Shown in pieces: positions 10,406-21,628 of a stretch of 64,000 nt of DNA; the stretch's first letter is position 1, and each line of letters starts with the position of its first letter. A program made the translations under genes and the position numbers. The notes under the pieces are model-generated. The model saw only the letters and a list, made by a program, of their open reading frames with translations, was not told the DNA's origin and made no database searches. This DNA comes from Undaria pinnatifida (taxonomy: Eukaryota > Sar > Phaeophyceae > Laminariales > Alariaceae), in assembly GCA_012845835.1 (NCBI GenBank), contig JABAKD010000027.1, positions 5,697,465 through 5,761,464 on the forward strand. Direction: 5' to 3'.

Positions 10406-11280
10406 CACCAATTTGTTTTTTTCCGCCATACCGGCCAACAACTGGCAAACTTCGGGAGTACCACTAGTAATGGTCAGTAAGAGAGCAAGCACGTGATGTG
10501 TCGCAAACACTTGTTAGTAGATTACAGGCGTGCCCCATTTACCAAATACCCGGGTACCCGCGAGTACCAGTATCACGTACCCATCTCGCAAAACACTCAA
10601 CAAGGTAGGGAATATACGAGTATACTGGGGGTTATCATTTTTCACGGCGTCCCCGGTGGTCCGATGATAAGCCGCGAAGCAATTGAGGTCGAGGTCGTAG
10701 GTGCAAATCTCACTAGAGGCACTATTTCGTACAAGTCGACAGGCCGAAAGCGCGAGAGCGTGAGGTGGCGAAATCCAATGCAAATCGACATGAATAAAAA
10801 GCTGAAAAGTGAGAATGCTGAAGCCTATCATATGCGCGATGAACACGAAGGCAAGTACTGGGGGGGGAAAGGGAAGACACTTGTGGCCTGTGACCACGGC
10901 TTGTCCAGGAGGTCGCAGAGGGTAAAACGTTGAACAAAAAAAAATGAAAAATACACTCCAGCTGAGATCGACCAAAAATGTTTTTTTCTATCAAAACTCA
11001 AGAATTCATGTTAACACCACAGACTAGGTACGAGTTGAGCTGGACAGCAGTAAAAGTGGAAAAAAACTCAATAAGAAAACAAGAAAAAAGAAGGTAGTCG
11101 TCGTAGTCATGGCCGGGGGGTTTGTTATCAAACAGCAGTGGGTGAGATTGCGCAAGTCCCACACTACCCCGAATGATGCCGTTCCGGGTGGCTATCTCCA
11201 CCGCACCTTACCCTCAGGGGTCACGTCGGGTCGACATACTCACGCATCCGTATACAACGGCAGCTTGCGCTGCCGGAGTA
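10406..11280. other. No recognised gene
   Basis: A 146-codon open frame on the plus strand (10493-10933) has no recognisable domain or splice context and is not called as a gene. Bases about 10955-10980 resemble the CAGCTG(TG)AGATCGA end of a dispersed repeat family. Confidence 0.3.
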
Positions 11281-11477
11281 GTAACGGGGACCGCCGGTAG
11301 GGACAGCTCGCGCTATCGCTATCGCGGGAACCGAAGGAAACGCCAGCTAGCGCTGGATTACGAACGCAATTGAGTTAAATCAACACACGACGTGTGTGAA
11401 AGTACGCGGAAGTGTGCTAAGCTTGACCTTTATTTTTGGTCCTTTATTTTTCCCCATCCGCCGGAGTATACGTGAAA
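11281..11477 (+). repeat. SINE-like repeat, copy 4 (diverged)
   Basis: A diverged copy begins near GGACCGCCGGTAGGGACAGC and contains GCGGAAGTGTGCTAAGCTT and CCCCATCCGCCGGAG. It ends in an A-rich tail (GTGAAAAAAAGAAAAAG). The spread of divergence among copies implies that the family was active over an extended time. Confidence 0.7.
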
Positions 11478-12081
11478 AAAAGAAAAAGAAAAGGTACTCG
11501 TATTATAGTGTGCGGGTTCACAATAAACTAACAGCACAAGGTATAGACTACGCACTTTATCTACATTCAGCACAACCAGTGTCCGTGCCCATGTATGTGC
11601 CGATGCATCATACGTACAAGATCTGCGTTCACAAACTACGAGGCAGAAACACGTTGGAAGTACAGCAAGGTGAATTCGAAAAAAACATGCAATGAAGCAA
11701 GAATGAAGTGCTAGAAAGGGAGCAAGTGTAGCCCCGAATGTACTTGAACGGCCGCAACTTTTGACTTGAATTACGTCTATTAACAGATTAACAGTAGCTA
11801 TTAGTATTAAGAGGACGAGGGAGAGAGAAAAAGTGCGAAGATAAAATAGATGGGACAATAATGAAGCAAACAAAAAAAAACTCGTACGACTTTGGTATAT
11901 GTACGAAGCACTCAATACTCAACATATCCTCGCCGAGTACTGTGGCCCATGGCGAGCTCTTATCATAGTCAAGAGAGCAAACGCGCTACGTAACACACAC
12001 CGCACCACCGTCACCACCACCACCACCACCGCCACCACCACCACCGTTATCATCAACACCACTATCATCAACACCACTTAC

Positions 12082-12765
12082 CTGCTTAAGCACAGGAGCC
12101 ACCACCATCGTCGTCCACATCTTATTATTCACAATTTTGAAATCCGCTCCAGGTCTCACAGCCCACGGCAATCTCGTCTCGGGCACTCCATCCATGTTAA
12201 CGTCTCGCTCTTGCCCAGCTTCTATCTGAGACTCTTTCAGCCTGGTGGCCTCGCGGAAGGTAAGGGGGAGGGACAGCGAGGCCGGCATAGCCTTGAGCTT
12301 GACCCGAGGGTACCACTCGCGAATTCTAGGCGTTAGCTTACCTCCGCAAGCGTATTTCCCAGCAGCTATTGCTGTGTTCCTCGAGAGCAGCTCGCTCAGG
12401 CTACGACGCGTCGAGCCATCGCATTTTTTCCTGCTTCTCGCAAGAATTGGAGCAGACGGGGAGGGAGGGGGCTGTGCCGTATGGGTGATCCTGATTTTCC
12501 TTCCCATTTCACTGCTGCTGCTACTGTTCGCCCTGCTGCTGCTGCTGCTGCTGCCGCTGCCGCAGCTCCTGCTGTTGCTGCTGTTGCCGCTGCTGCTGTT
12601 GGCGGTGTTGGCGAGAGAAGATTGCTGTGAGGTCGCAGTTGCTGTGGGCGGTGGGTTCTGTGTTAGATTCCTAGACGATGCTGGTCTGTCCGCATTTCCT
12701 GCCTCTTTTGCTGCTGCTGCGCTGGGTATGTTCGGAGGCAGCCCGAGGTCCTTGGGTCCTGCCAT
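12082..12765 (-). CDS. Exon of unrecognised Ser-rich protein
   Basis: A 228-codon open exon runs from ATG at 12765 to a strong GTAAGT donor directly after codon CAG at 12082. An in-frame stop lies 16 codons upstream of the ATG, consistent with it being the start. The first 80 residues are low complexity (Ser/Asn/Gly/Ala-rich, encoded by an AGC repeat at about 12530-12605). From about residue 88 the sequence is more balanced (MGRKIRITHTAQPPPSP, KLTPRIREWYPRVKLK, then a Lys/Arg/Glu-rich block and FKIVNNKMWTTMVVAP). I recognise no domain. A GGT/CCA trinucleotide tract (about 12002-12060) lies just inside the intron. Later exons toward lower coordinates were not found. The reading frame and donor support a real exon, but its function is unknown. 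Confidence 0.45.
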
Positions 12766-14350
12766 GCCGACAAACCCTCCGAGCAGATGCTCTACACCTA
12801 CGCCTCTCTATATCTTCTTTAGAATTTTTCCTATCCTATGGTTTTGCGCACTTCTGGTCGTAGCGGCAGCCCCTTGGCGGTTTCTCGCTGGGTGGCTTTT
12901 AGCAATCCCACCCCGGAGCTCTCACTTTTTCGTTTATTCACGAAACTACTTCAAAGACGTCAGATGCGAGTTCAACCAGTTGAGTGGTCTATACTCATTA
13001 TTCGATTATTTGTAGACTAGGTCTGCGCAAACATTTCCAGTTGTATTGAGGCTTTTTCAATGCGGGAGATCGGGCCATGATGTTGTTCGTCTACGTTTCG
13101 TTTGCGCTGACTGCTGTTCTGTGTCCGTCACAGGAGAGCAGTCTGAGTTTCTTCGTGTCCTGGGAGAAGGTGATTCGTTTCTTCTGTCGTTGTGCCTTCT
13201 TTGGTGGGTTGGTATGAAAAGATAAAGCATTGGTTGGTTGGTTGTGTTGTTTGATTTGGTTTATTCACGTTTCTGTTTCTTCACTGAGGTGTGTGTTGCA
13301 ACTTTGAACTTTCGTTGCGAGTTGTGTATGGTTCGCAGGTTGTGGCACGGCTACCCCTCTTTGCACGATGCACTTGCAAATGATAACGTGCACGAGTCGA
13401 ATCGCCTCCAGAACCACACACCGAGAAACCCGTTTCGACACTTGAAACAGCAGCGTAAACACCACAGCATAAGACCATCACACCAGGCCACACAGCACCC
13501 GCAAAAAGAGCAAACAACACAGCAGACCAAGCAGGCAGCAGGCATGTCCCTGATGGATTTTGCCGGGAGAATCACGTCGTCAACAAGCGTTTTTTTTCAA
13601 AATTTGCCCATCCCCATCATTCCGTTCACTTTTATTACAGCATGTCGCGTACGTACGATACGGAATTTTGATTTTTGTCCGTGCACCCCATCATTCCGTT
13701 TACTATTATAGAAAGCATGTCGCGCACATACATGCGGAATTTTTTCCGTGCGCTGTGACTGCTCTGGGGTCCATATATCGCATACGACACGAGCAAGTGC
13801 CATTTCCGCATGTGTCTGGTTTCACGTCACACACCCGCCTGCCTCGGTGATGTGTGGTCAGTCCAAGGTCAATCTTTAAAAATCTCAGAACCCCAATGAG
13901 ATGGATGCTTTTTGGGTTGTCTTGTTTCGGAAATAGACCATGCTAGCTTTCTTGAAAAAAAAAAGACGGCGGCGGCTGGCGGCGGTGTAGCGCAGCGCAG
14001 AAACACAAAAAACTGGCACAGACCAAGATAGATACTACACGGCACTGCCCGCGCATATACCACTCCTAGGCGGTACTGGTCGCCGTACCGACCATGGGGA
14101 TGATGATGGACCACCAGGACCTGGTGGTGGTGGCAATCATGGCCTGACGGTTGCAATGCCTTGCTGGTTGCTGCTTGCTGCTGCTGCTAAGGAGCACCTG
14201 CTGCTGGGTACAACAGCAGTAAGTATTAGTATTAATAGTAGTACAACAATATTATACAAGTAGTTACACTATTAATTAGAGTAGTTATAATTGTACTAGT
14301 ATGTACGAAGTAGTAGTTAGTAGTGGTAATATAGTAGTGGAATTAGTGTG
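12766..14350. other. No recognised gene
   Basis: Possible promoter and 5' region of the exon at 12082-12765, plus unassigned sequence. Open frames at 13238-13711 and nearby lack recognisable domains. Bases 13610-13740 contain a short direct repeat (CCCATCATTCCGTT...CATGTCGCG). Confidence 0.3.
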
Positions 14351-14356
14351 GTATTA

Positions 14357-14460
14357 GTGGATGTGGGATTTGAACCCACGACCCAAAAACCCATGGTCCT
14401 GCCGACGACGCCATTTGTTAAAGAATTAGTGAGGTAGCATTAGTCCGTTTGACCACTTGC
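14357..14460 (-). tRNA. tRNA-like sequence (pseudogene or SINE head)
   Basis: On the minus strand GTGGGTTCAAATCCCAC forms a perfect five-pair T-stem with a seven-base loop and matches the pol III B-box consensus. AGTGGTCAAACGGACTAATGC upstream resembles the D-arm/A-box of tRNA-Ser or tRNA-Leu. The acceptor strands do not pair properly and no clean anticodon arm was found, so an intact tRNA is unlikely. It may be a tRNA pseudogene, an intron-containing tRNA that I cannot fold by eye, or a tRNA-derived repeat. Confidence 0.35.
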
Positions 14461-14499
14461 AAAAGGGTAACCTAAAGCTTACCCAAACTAAGCCTTGTT

Positions 14500-14700
14500 A
14501 CGAGTAGTAGTAGTAGTATAGTAGTAGTGGTAGTAGTAGCAGCAGTAGTAGTAGTAGCAGCAGTAGCAGTATAATAGCAGTAGTCAGTCATATTTATGAT
14601 AGTAGAACTAATAGTAGTAAACTCGTAGTAGTATTAATAGTATAATAGTAATAGTACTAGTATGGTAGTTATAGTAGAGTGGTGGTAACTGTTGTTGTAG
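14500..14700. repeat. AGT/AGC trinucleotide-rich microsatellite
   Basis: Interrupted runs of GTA and GCA triplets, such as GTAGTAGTAGTAGCAGCAG, with interspersed AATAGT. No gene. Confidence 0.85.
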
Positions 14701-15170
14701 TATAAGTGCTCACATGATGGAGGCTAGACACGGTTCTCCCCTTTGGGAAGTAGTTGGTTGGCTTGAAATCCTGGGTGTGAGTGTCGCAAGTTTGACCACG
14801 AGGAGGGGGGAAAATTAGCTAAGCTAAACCAAACAACTATGGCATAGTAGTAAATTCGTAGCCACTTTGTAGCCACCGCGCAGAAAGAACAAGCGCCGAC
14901 CAGCCCAAATGAGTTTATTATATAGTTTGTAGAGGCTATAGACCAAGCCGTGTCCCGCTCTGTGTGCGTGTGTGTTATGGTAAGCGCTTCGAAGTCTCCA
15001 CAACATCATCGATTAATCTCAGCTCTAAAAAACAGCAGCCCGGCCTCCTCCCAAATCCCAACGTCCCAACCGACAAGAACAAGGATCTTCGACTTGTAGA
15101 TTGAGAATAATACCAAGCAAGAAGTTATCCATTCATTTGTAATTGGCTAGTAATTGGAAGTCGCGCGGAG
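14701..15170. other. No gene seen
   Basis: Unassigned sequence between the trinucleotide array and the left LTR of the gypsy element. Confidence 0.3.
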
Positions 15171-15440
15171 AGTATAATACGATTAAGGGGCTGTTGCTGA
15201 CACAGGCCACCCTTTGCAGGTTTTTTCTACTAGGCAGGTTCCACGTTGGCCGCTCACTTGTACTAGATAAGCTCTTGTCTTAGTTCGACACACGCCACGG
15301 ACGAACCGAACAGCGGTCAATTCTGCGAGGCAAAAGCATCATCCCCCTTTTCCTATACGCAATGCCTTCAAAGGAATGTGAAGCCCTCTCATAGCCAGCC
15401 ATATCCCATATCTTACACCTTGCTAGGCTTCCAGTGGAAT
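15171..15440 (-). repeat. 3' LTR of gypsy element
   Basis: This matches the sequence at 27422-27700 over its length, with shared blocks GATTAAGGGGCTGTT, ACACAGGCCACCCTTTGCAG and CATATCCCATATCTTAC. It has clear substitutions relative to the other LTR, so the insertion is not recent. The U3 start is less conserved than in the partner LTR, which begins TGTTACGGGA on the minus strand. Confidence 0.85.
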
Positions 15441-16050
15441 ATGGAAGATTCGGGGAAGGACCGGTTCCACGATCTAGAACATGACTAGAAGATGCGGCTC
15501 TTCACAAACTACTCCCACACCTCTACCCTGCGAGGCTACGAAGCCTCAGGGAAAATGCTACAGCAGAAAATCTCGAAACGAAGAACGGAAGACGGGAAAA
15601 AGGGTACAGAACACTCCAGCGAATGGCGGGATCGACAGGCGCGAGAGCTATCACTTCCGCAGATTAGCGAGGGAAACGGGGGCAGAGAAAAGGGAAAACG
15701 GGAACTATGCAGAAAACAGAAACAATAACAAAATGCGAAAGCGCTGGGGTCGAAGGCGGAAGAGTCAAAAACCTCGCCCAAGCGGTGGCAAAAACGTAGC
15801 AGAACGCGCTACGTACTAAACCCAACTCGCGCGCGCGGAATGGACATCGTGCCCTACCCTGCGGGGACGACGTCGAAACAGGGCAGACAATTACCAGGAA
15901 AATCCCCCCAAGAAAACTGAATCAAAACCCAGAACAACAACGAATGTCCCCCGAAAAAACAAAATTCAAAACCGGGAAAACCGGATCAAAATACTCGAGG
16001 GCAGTGGTGGCCTGAACGTCAATTAGCCACATCCGCTCCTCGAGATTCAT

Positions 16051-16350
16051 TTACGTTACTTTGAATCCCGCGTGCAGCTGATGTACCCCGACGGAGTGGA
16101 AGGCACCAGGAACCTTGAACACCTCTTGTCGAAGTCGTGTAGTGAGCTGGAGAGAGCGGAAGCTTGGTCGGTCCCGGGTCGTCCAGAAAACGTACCAAAT
16201 ATTCCCCGCCGATGGATGTGCGAGCACTAATTTTCCCAAGCAACCACAAGCCATCATCGGCTTTGTACCAAAAATGGGCCTCATTGGGGAGCACCGTGGT
16301 GCTGCAGTGGCGTAACCAGTCAGCGCGCGGCACGAAGCCATAGCCAGGTG
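16051..16350 (-). pseudogene. Gypsy C-terminal Tudor/Agenet-like domain
   Basis: After the chromodomain a further conserved-looking segment reads LPNEAHFWYKADDGLWLLGK, then EYLVRFLDDPGP. The spacing of aromatic and acidic residues resembles a small Tudor/Agenet-type beta-barrel. I recall similar tails in other protist gypsy elements, but have not checked this. The role would be chromatin targeting, adjacent to the chromodomain. It lies in a different frame from the chromodomain, so a frameshift separates them. Confidence 0.5.
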
Positions 16351-16429
16351 CCTACAAACGTTCGCCGTTAGCACGGGAAAGCTCCCGTTGTCAGCTCCAA
16401 TGCGCATCTGCCGATGCAGTCGGTTGGTT

Positions 16430-16635
16430 TGGCGGTGTTGGTTCGGAGTGCCAGTCCAGTAGAGCAAGATCTGCTGGCGTGAGAGCTGGAGCTCAATCTC
16501 CCGTTCCCACGACGGACGGGAGAGCCCAGTCCAATACGTCTCGTACATCACCGCGATGACCCCACCCCTACCTCGGACCGGTTGATGGCCGGTGATCCTT
16601 TCCACCTCTAGCCGCTGGAGGGGCGCCGACACGTT
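16430..16635 (-). pseudogene. Gypsy chromodomain
   Basis: The minus-strand frame contains LEVERITGHQPVRGRGG, then ETYWTGLSRPSWERE and QILLYWTGTP. This fits the chromodomain pattern (V-E-x-I ... Y-x-x-x-W-x-G-L ... W-E) that follows integrase in chromoviruses and directs integration to modified nucleosomes. It sits directly downstream of the GPY/F part of the integrase, in the expected order. The Trp in WTGL and the Trp in SWE are preserved; one position of the aromatic cage was not checked. Confidence 0.75.
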
Positions 16636-16720
16636 GTCTTGGGTCAGGTGATATGGGGGGGATTTTTTCGTAAATTGTCGAGCACGTACTGCGTCAACCC
16701 ATCCGGAAGGTACTCCTTAG

Positions 16721-18060
16721 TTAGGCATGTCGCCGCGGTCGTGGGGGTTGGTGCAGGACTTGCAGCGCTCGACGGAGACGCGGCGGTGCATCCGCGCTGG
16801 GCATGTCTGTTGGGAGGTCTAAATAGAGGAGTTCACCCCCGAGAGGGGAACCGTCCGGTGTGTCGCTAGAGGGGCGAGGGCCGACGGCAAGGATTTTGTA
16901 GGGGCCCGTCCAGTTTAGCGCGAATTTGGTCTTGAGCACCTTTGCATTCGTGCCGGCTTTCGCGCCTTGGCGAACAATGGAGGCCGTACTGCACAGCCAA
17001 ACCCAGTTACCCACAACAAAGTTGGGTACCTGGCGCAAAGCGTGCGAGAGGGCTGAGTTTCGCCGTTCCACACGGGAAACTGTTAAGGCATTCATCTCGC
17101 GAACAATATCGTTGGCGCGCTGTTGGCGTTCTGACGCCAGGTCGCAGTATGCGATTTGGTCGCGGGCCAGGCTCTGATGGCCGGCGACCCGGAGCGGTCG
17201 AAAATAGCGAGAGGGAGGCGCAGGAGCCTGCCCATGTGAACCTCGTTCGGGGCCAGGCCAGTGGCGGCACTGACCGAATTGTTGTAGGCCAACTCCACGC
17301 GCGACAACTGCGCATCCCAATCGTCTTGGCGTTCGTTGACGACCATAGCCAGCATTTGGGCCATTGTGTGGTTAACGCGTTCCACACCACCGTTACCGCT
17401 TGGATGGTAGGAGCTGGTGGCGATTTTTCGAACACCAAGAAGCTCAAATACGACGTGGGAAAGATTGGAGCAGAACCTTGTCCGAAAGGATGCTACGTGG
17501 ACACCCCCAAAGGGGAATGTACCGGTTGATGTGGATGTTGGCCGTGCCTTCAGCTGCAAGTTCTGCGGCGCTGACGGCGAACATGTCCGCACGACGGCTA
17601 AAGCGGTCGGTAAAAAACAAAGTATAGGTGTTCCCCCGGGGCGTGGCCGGCAATGGCCCAAAATAGTCCACGCTTACCGCAATGCCCGGCCCCGGAGGGG
17701 AATGAATCGAAATGACGGGCCATCGAAACGTCAGTCGCGGTTTCTTCCGCGCTTGGCACTTCAAGCAATGGCGCAACCACCAGCGGGTGCATATGTTCAT
17801 TCCTATCCACCAGTAGAAACGCTCGAGCATGCGAAGTGTGCCGTACCTAGATAGCAGGAAGCAGTCGAATGGCAGGCTTGCATGATCCAAGGGCGCATGA
17901 GTATCGGCGCGTGAATACGGATTGGTTCGTCGCCCAAAAGGCAAGCCGCGCGCCCCGCAGGCCGTGATGAGGTATGGGCCAGGGTTGGATTACGGACGAG
18001 GAGGGCAATGCCCTCGGTAGTATAGAGGCGGCCTTTGCCAGCGAGCTCCTGCATCTCCGA
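16721..18060 (-). pseudogene. Gypsy integrase (zinc-binding, catalytic core, GPY/F)
   Basis: In order on the minus strand: an HHCC-type zinc-binding region (IMQACHSTASCYLG, then WWLRHCLKCQARKK, about 17920-17730); the rve core with VDYFGPLPATPRGN and TDRFSRRADM (about 17680-17575), SILSDKVL for the second Asp, and SSYHPSGNGGVERVNHT for the catalytic Glu (about 17420-17370); and the C-terminal GPY/F module with KTKFALNWTGPYKILAVGP (about 16905-16850). The core is split by a frameshift between SDK and the Glu block (about 17445-17500), with another shift before the GPY module. Integrase inserts the cDNA into chromosomal DNA; this copy cannot make an intact enzyme. Confidence 0.92.
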
Positions 18061-19058
18061 GAAGGGGGGGCGCTGGTGTGAGGGGAAACGCGCTAAGACT
18101 TCGGTGGGCAAGGCCAATGGCCGGCCGAGAAGAATGTATTGTATGGCGGCGTAGCACGTAGGCTCTGCAAGTTGCTCTCTCTCCCAGTCGGCGTGCGAAT
18201 AACGCGCAGCGGAATCACCAAAGTGTAGTTCGGCAGCAGCGCCGAGGTTGTCCGAATCGGCCGTAAGGGCGGAGGGGGACTCAGAAGGGGTAGAGGGCCC
18301 TAAAAACGGGAGACCCAAAGGCTCCCCTCGGTCGCGGTCGGACGTGATGGGTACCGTCGGGACAGGCGTTGGGGCTCGAAATGCGCTCGGGGTGGCAGCC
18401 AAAGGCAGCCGAGGACGCGAAACGCGCGGCGGAGGGTCGACCCGAGAAGAAGACGTCCGCGGAACCCTGCCGGGTCCGAACCACAGTCAACGGCAGGCTG
18501 CGCGGCGCCGGCCGCAGCGGCTGCTCTTCGGCGCGTCCGAGTGGAGATACGGCCCGCAGGCGGCAGTGCCACTGAAGCCTCCGATGGGGGCGTAGGGGCC
18601 CGCGGGGGTAAGTCTGGCGGAGTAGCCCCGGAGGGCACCGCGAAAACCGGAGTGAGAGTGGCGTCGGCGGCAGGCCAAAATGGCGCGCGGCCGAGGCGGT
18701 CATCACCAGTAAAACGAAATCAGAAACACGGGCGACGAATCTCCCGGTGGAAACAGAAAGGTCGTCAATCCTCATACGTGGCCCGTGTGTGCGAAAATCG
18801 CAAAAATCAGTGGAGGTAAGGGGGAGCCCATCCAAGGCGGCGCTATCGGGAAGAGGCACCAACCCACCCAAACCAATGCCGGGGACCGATGTGGAGGGGG
18901 TGAGCAGGCCGCAACCCCCGACGAGGTATATGGCCTCGTCGTCGGCAGGGGTGAGGCGGCTAGAACCGCCGCGGTCGTGCTCAGTCGCCGGCTGTGGCAA
19001 CCGCGAGAGGTAGTCAGCATTACCATTCGCGCTTTCTTTTCGGTACTCTAGTGTTTCG

Positions 19059-19400
19059 TCAAACGCGGTGAGGCACTCGAGCCACCTCTGGACTCGCGCG
19101 TTGTGTTCTCCAACTTTTCCGATATTTTCCAGATCCTTGTGATCCGAGAAAATGCGAAACTTCGTACCCCAAACGTAGCCTCAAAGGCGCTGCTTCCAAT
19201 TCGAGAAGCGTCCAATGTCTTTCCGAGTCGAGGGTAGCGCGACTAGCATAGGCAATGGGCCTCACGGAGCCGTCGGGCTGTTCTTGCTCTAGCGTAGCGC
19301 CAAAGCCATCAATGCTGGCTTCGCGATACACCCGAAAAGGGCGGGAGCCGTCCTCCACGGCGTCCCAATCGGGGAAGACCAGGACGGTGGAGCGGCGAGC
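19059..19400 (-). pseudogene. Gypsy RNase H domain
   Basis: The minus-strand frame reads FRVYREASIDGFGATLEQ, then RPIAYASRATLDSERHWT and ELEA, the classic RNase H region that follows RT in Ty3/gypsy pol. Active elements usually have Asp where this copy has Glu in REASIDG, so a key acidic position appears conservatively altered. A frameshift separates it from the RT connection domain upstream (which ends near 19380), and stops follow after about 19165. The downstream stretch to about 18060 is low-complexity linker leading to integrase. Confidence 0.88.
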
Positions 19401-21321
19401 CCCGCGAGCATGTCACGCACGATGACTTCCATGCTCGGCGTGAACAAAAATTTGACACCCTCCTTGAGGAGAGCCGTGATTGGTCGAATCCGTTTGGACA
19501 TATCTGGCAGAAACTTTTGGTAATACGAAAGGCCACCTAGGAGAGAGCGCAGCGGCTTCAGGTCGCGGGGCATGGGCATGAGAGTCAAAGCCGACACTTT
19601 CTCGGCGTTTGGGCGCTCGCCAGCGGGCGAGATGGAGTGGCCCAGGAAATCGGTATCCGTCGCGCCGAGTCTGGCTTTCGAGGGGGAGAGCTTAAGTTGT
19701 GCTTGCGCAGTCGCTCGAAGAGGACACAGATGATTTTAACGTGGGTCGACGGGTCTGAATCGAACACGACCACATCGTCCAGGTATGCCGCAACCTGTTC
19801 CAAGCTCTTGGTAGCCTCGTTGATCACCTTCACAAACCAACCAGGCCATGCGCTGCTGCCCTGAGGCATACCCAGCCACTCGTAAAGGCCCGTGGGGGTG
19901 CAGGATGCCGTGAGTGCAACTGTGTCCTTGTGGGCGGTGATCCGGTGAATCGACGACACAAGGTCGAAAAGCGAGAAAACGCGCCCCTTGCCCAAAGAGT
20001 CCAGGACCTGATCCACGGTCGGGATGGACAGCTGGCTGAGTCTGCTAATGTCGTTGAGCTTCTTGTAGTTCGCAGTGATCCGAATCCCGCCAGATTTGTT
20101 TGGGACGACCGCCAGAGGGTTCGAGTATGGCGAAATCGAGTGTTGGATCAGACCGGCAGCGAGGTACTGATTGAGGGTGGCGTCCGCCTCTTTGGCCATG
20201 ATCGGGTTGATGCGATGTGGTCGGGAGGTGACAGGCGCACTGCCCTCCGGTACCGAAATTCCGAAGGGCAGCAGAGAGCAGGAGCCATAATCCGTTTTAG
20301 AGCTGGAAAAAACATCCGGAAATTCGCAGAGGACTTCGCCTAGTTCCTCGATAGCCGCAGGGGTCCATTCCGGGCCATGTACGTTGAAAGTTATTTTGCG
20401 CAGATGCCTCGGCAGGCGGTGCCAGATGCACAGGAACGAAACCCTTTTATCGGGAGTCAAACGCTCTACCAGGTCAGGCGAGGGCGAGGCCTTGGCTGCA
20501 GCTGCTGTGAGAGAGGGTTCCGAAATGGCCGCCACCTCAGGCGCGTTCGTGGGCGGGGAGACGGCTGGTGCACTGTTCGTACTCTGGAAAACGGCAATGG
20601 GTGCGCGCATCAATGGGGCGTGGGTGACTCCCAGAAGGTCGCCGGGCTCGAGGTCACTCGCGCCACTGATGGGAAGGACCTGTCGCCCTGAAGCGGCAAA
20701 ATATTCTTCGGCAAGAAGAAGGTCCGGCTGGGGCAACATTTCGGCGAGATAGTGGCCTGTAAGAGCTGGTAGGCCGTTACTGCGGACCAAGTTAACAGCG
20801 AGCAGCTGAGGCTCATCTGATAAAGTTACGCCATCGGCACCGTCGTAACGGAGGTGGAAACCTCCGCCAGAGGCGAGGGGGTCGGGTACAAAAGCCGATG
20901 CACCCATGGGGGCATGGCGAGATAGCGTCAGCTCCCCGAAAACTCTCTGGTCAGAGGGGCGGGGAGGGAAAGAGCGGTAGGACCGCGTATTAAAACGCAT
21001 CCAGCTATCGCGCCCCAGGAACAACGCGTGTTGCATAACTGAGAGCGGAACGACGCAGGCCCACACTGCGAGAGAGCTCGTCGGCTGTTCAGCCCGGAAG
21101 AATTGGACGCTCAAGCGGACGCTCGTCGAAGTTCGTAGGGGAGCGGATTCGCCGAATCGCCCCCAGGAACGAGGGGCAGAGCCCTGCTCGCAATTAACGG
21201 CGGCCGCGCCACCCGTAAGCATCTGCTCCAAGACGTCACGGCGGATGAAAGTATGGGGGAAGCCAGTGTCTAGGAGCGCGACACAACCAAAAACTGTAGA
21301 GGCGGTGGTTCCGCTATGCAC
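19289..21321 (-). pseudogene. Gypsy aspartic protease and reverse transcriptase
   Basis: The long minus frame (21321-19585) carries the protease active-site motif LLDTGFPHTFI (D-T-G codons at 21270-21262). It continues into reverse transcriptase: LNQYLAAGLIQHSISPYSNP, GGIRITANYKKLN, FSLFDLVSSIH, YEWLGMPQG and the catalytic box YLDDVVVF (codons 19785-19762). A frameshift near 19600-19700 moves into a second frame containing LRSLLGGLSYYQKFLPDMS and RIRPITALLKEG, the RT thumb/connection. In FSLFDLVSSIHRI the usual F-x-x-L-D-L-x-x-G-(Y/F)-x-Q-I spacing is kept but the Gly and Gln differ. RT copies element RNA and PR processes the polyprotein. The frameshift makes this copy defective. Confidence 0.94.
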
Positions 21322-21628
21322 GGTAATTTTGGTGGTAAAAGAGGCGCCGTCGAGCGTTATCGTGCCTCCGACGAGGCCTGGGCCGTGCTCGGGGAACGAG
21401 GGCGTGTCCGCGGGGGTGGGCGGGGCGCAAGAGGCGACAGCCAGTACATCGGGGCTGTCGTCCGCTAGCGTGTCGGAAAAATGGGTCGAAAACTCCGAAG
21501 GAGGACCGTGGCAAGCAGGTGCTGAAGCCGAAGGCGCGTCAGCGGTGCGGGGTTAATCTCATGAATTACCTCGGACGATATCGGAGTTCAGAATTGAGGA
21601 TAAGAGGATGGATGTGCCAACCCGTCCA

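Noticed and set aside
10493-10933. 146-codon plus-strand frame
   Set aside because: No recognisable domain and no supporting splice or homology evidence, so not called as a gene.
11899-12336. Plus-strand frame rich in Thr/His
   Set aside because: Antisense shadow of the minus-strand exon at 12082-12765 and of the CCA trinucleotide tract.
12245-13015. 256-codon plus-strand frame with Leu runs
   Set aside because: Opposite strand of the Ser-repeat exon; poly-Leu comes from CTG repeats and mimics a membrane protein.
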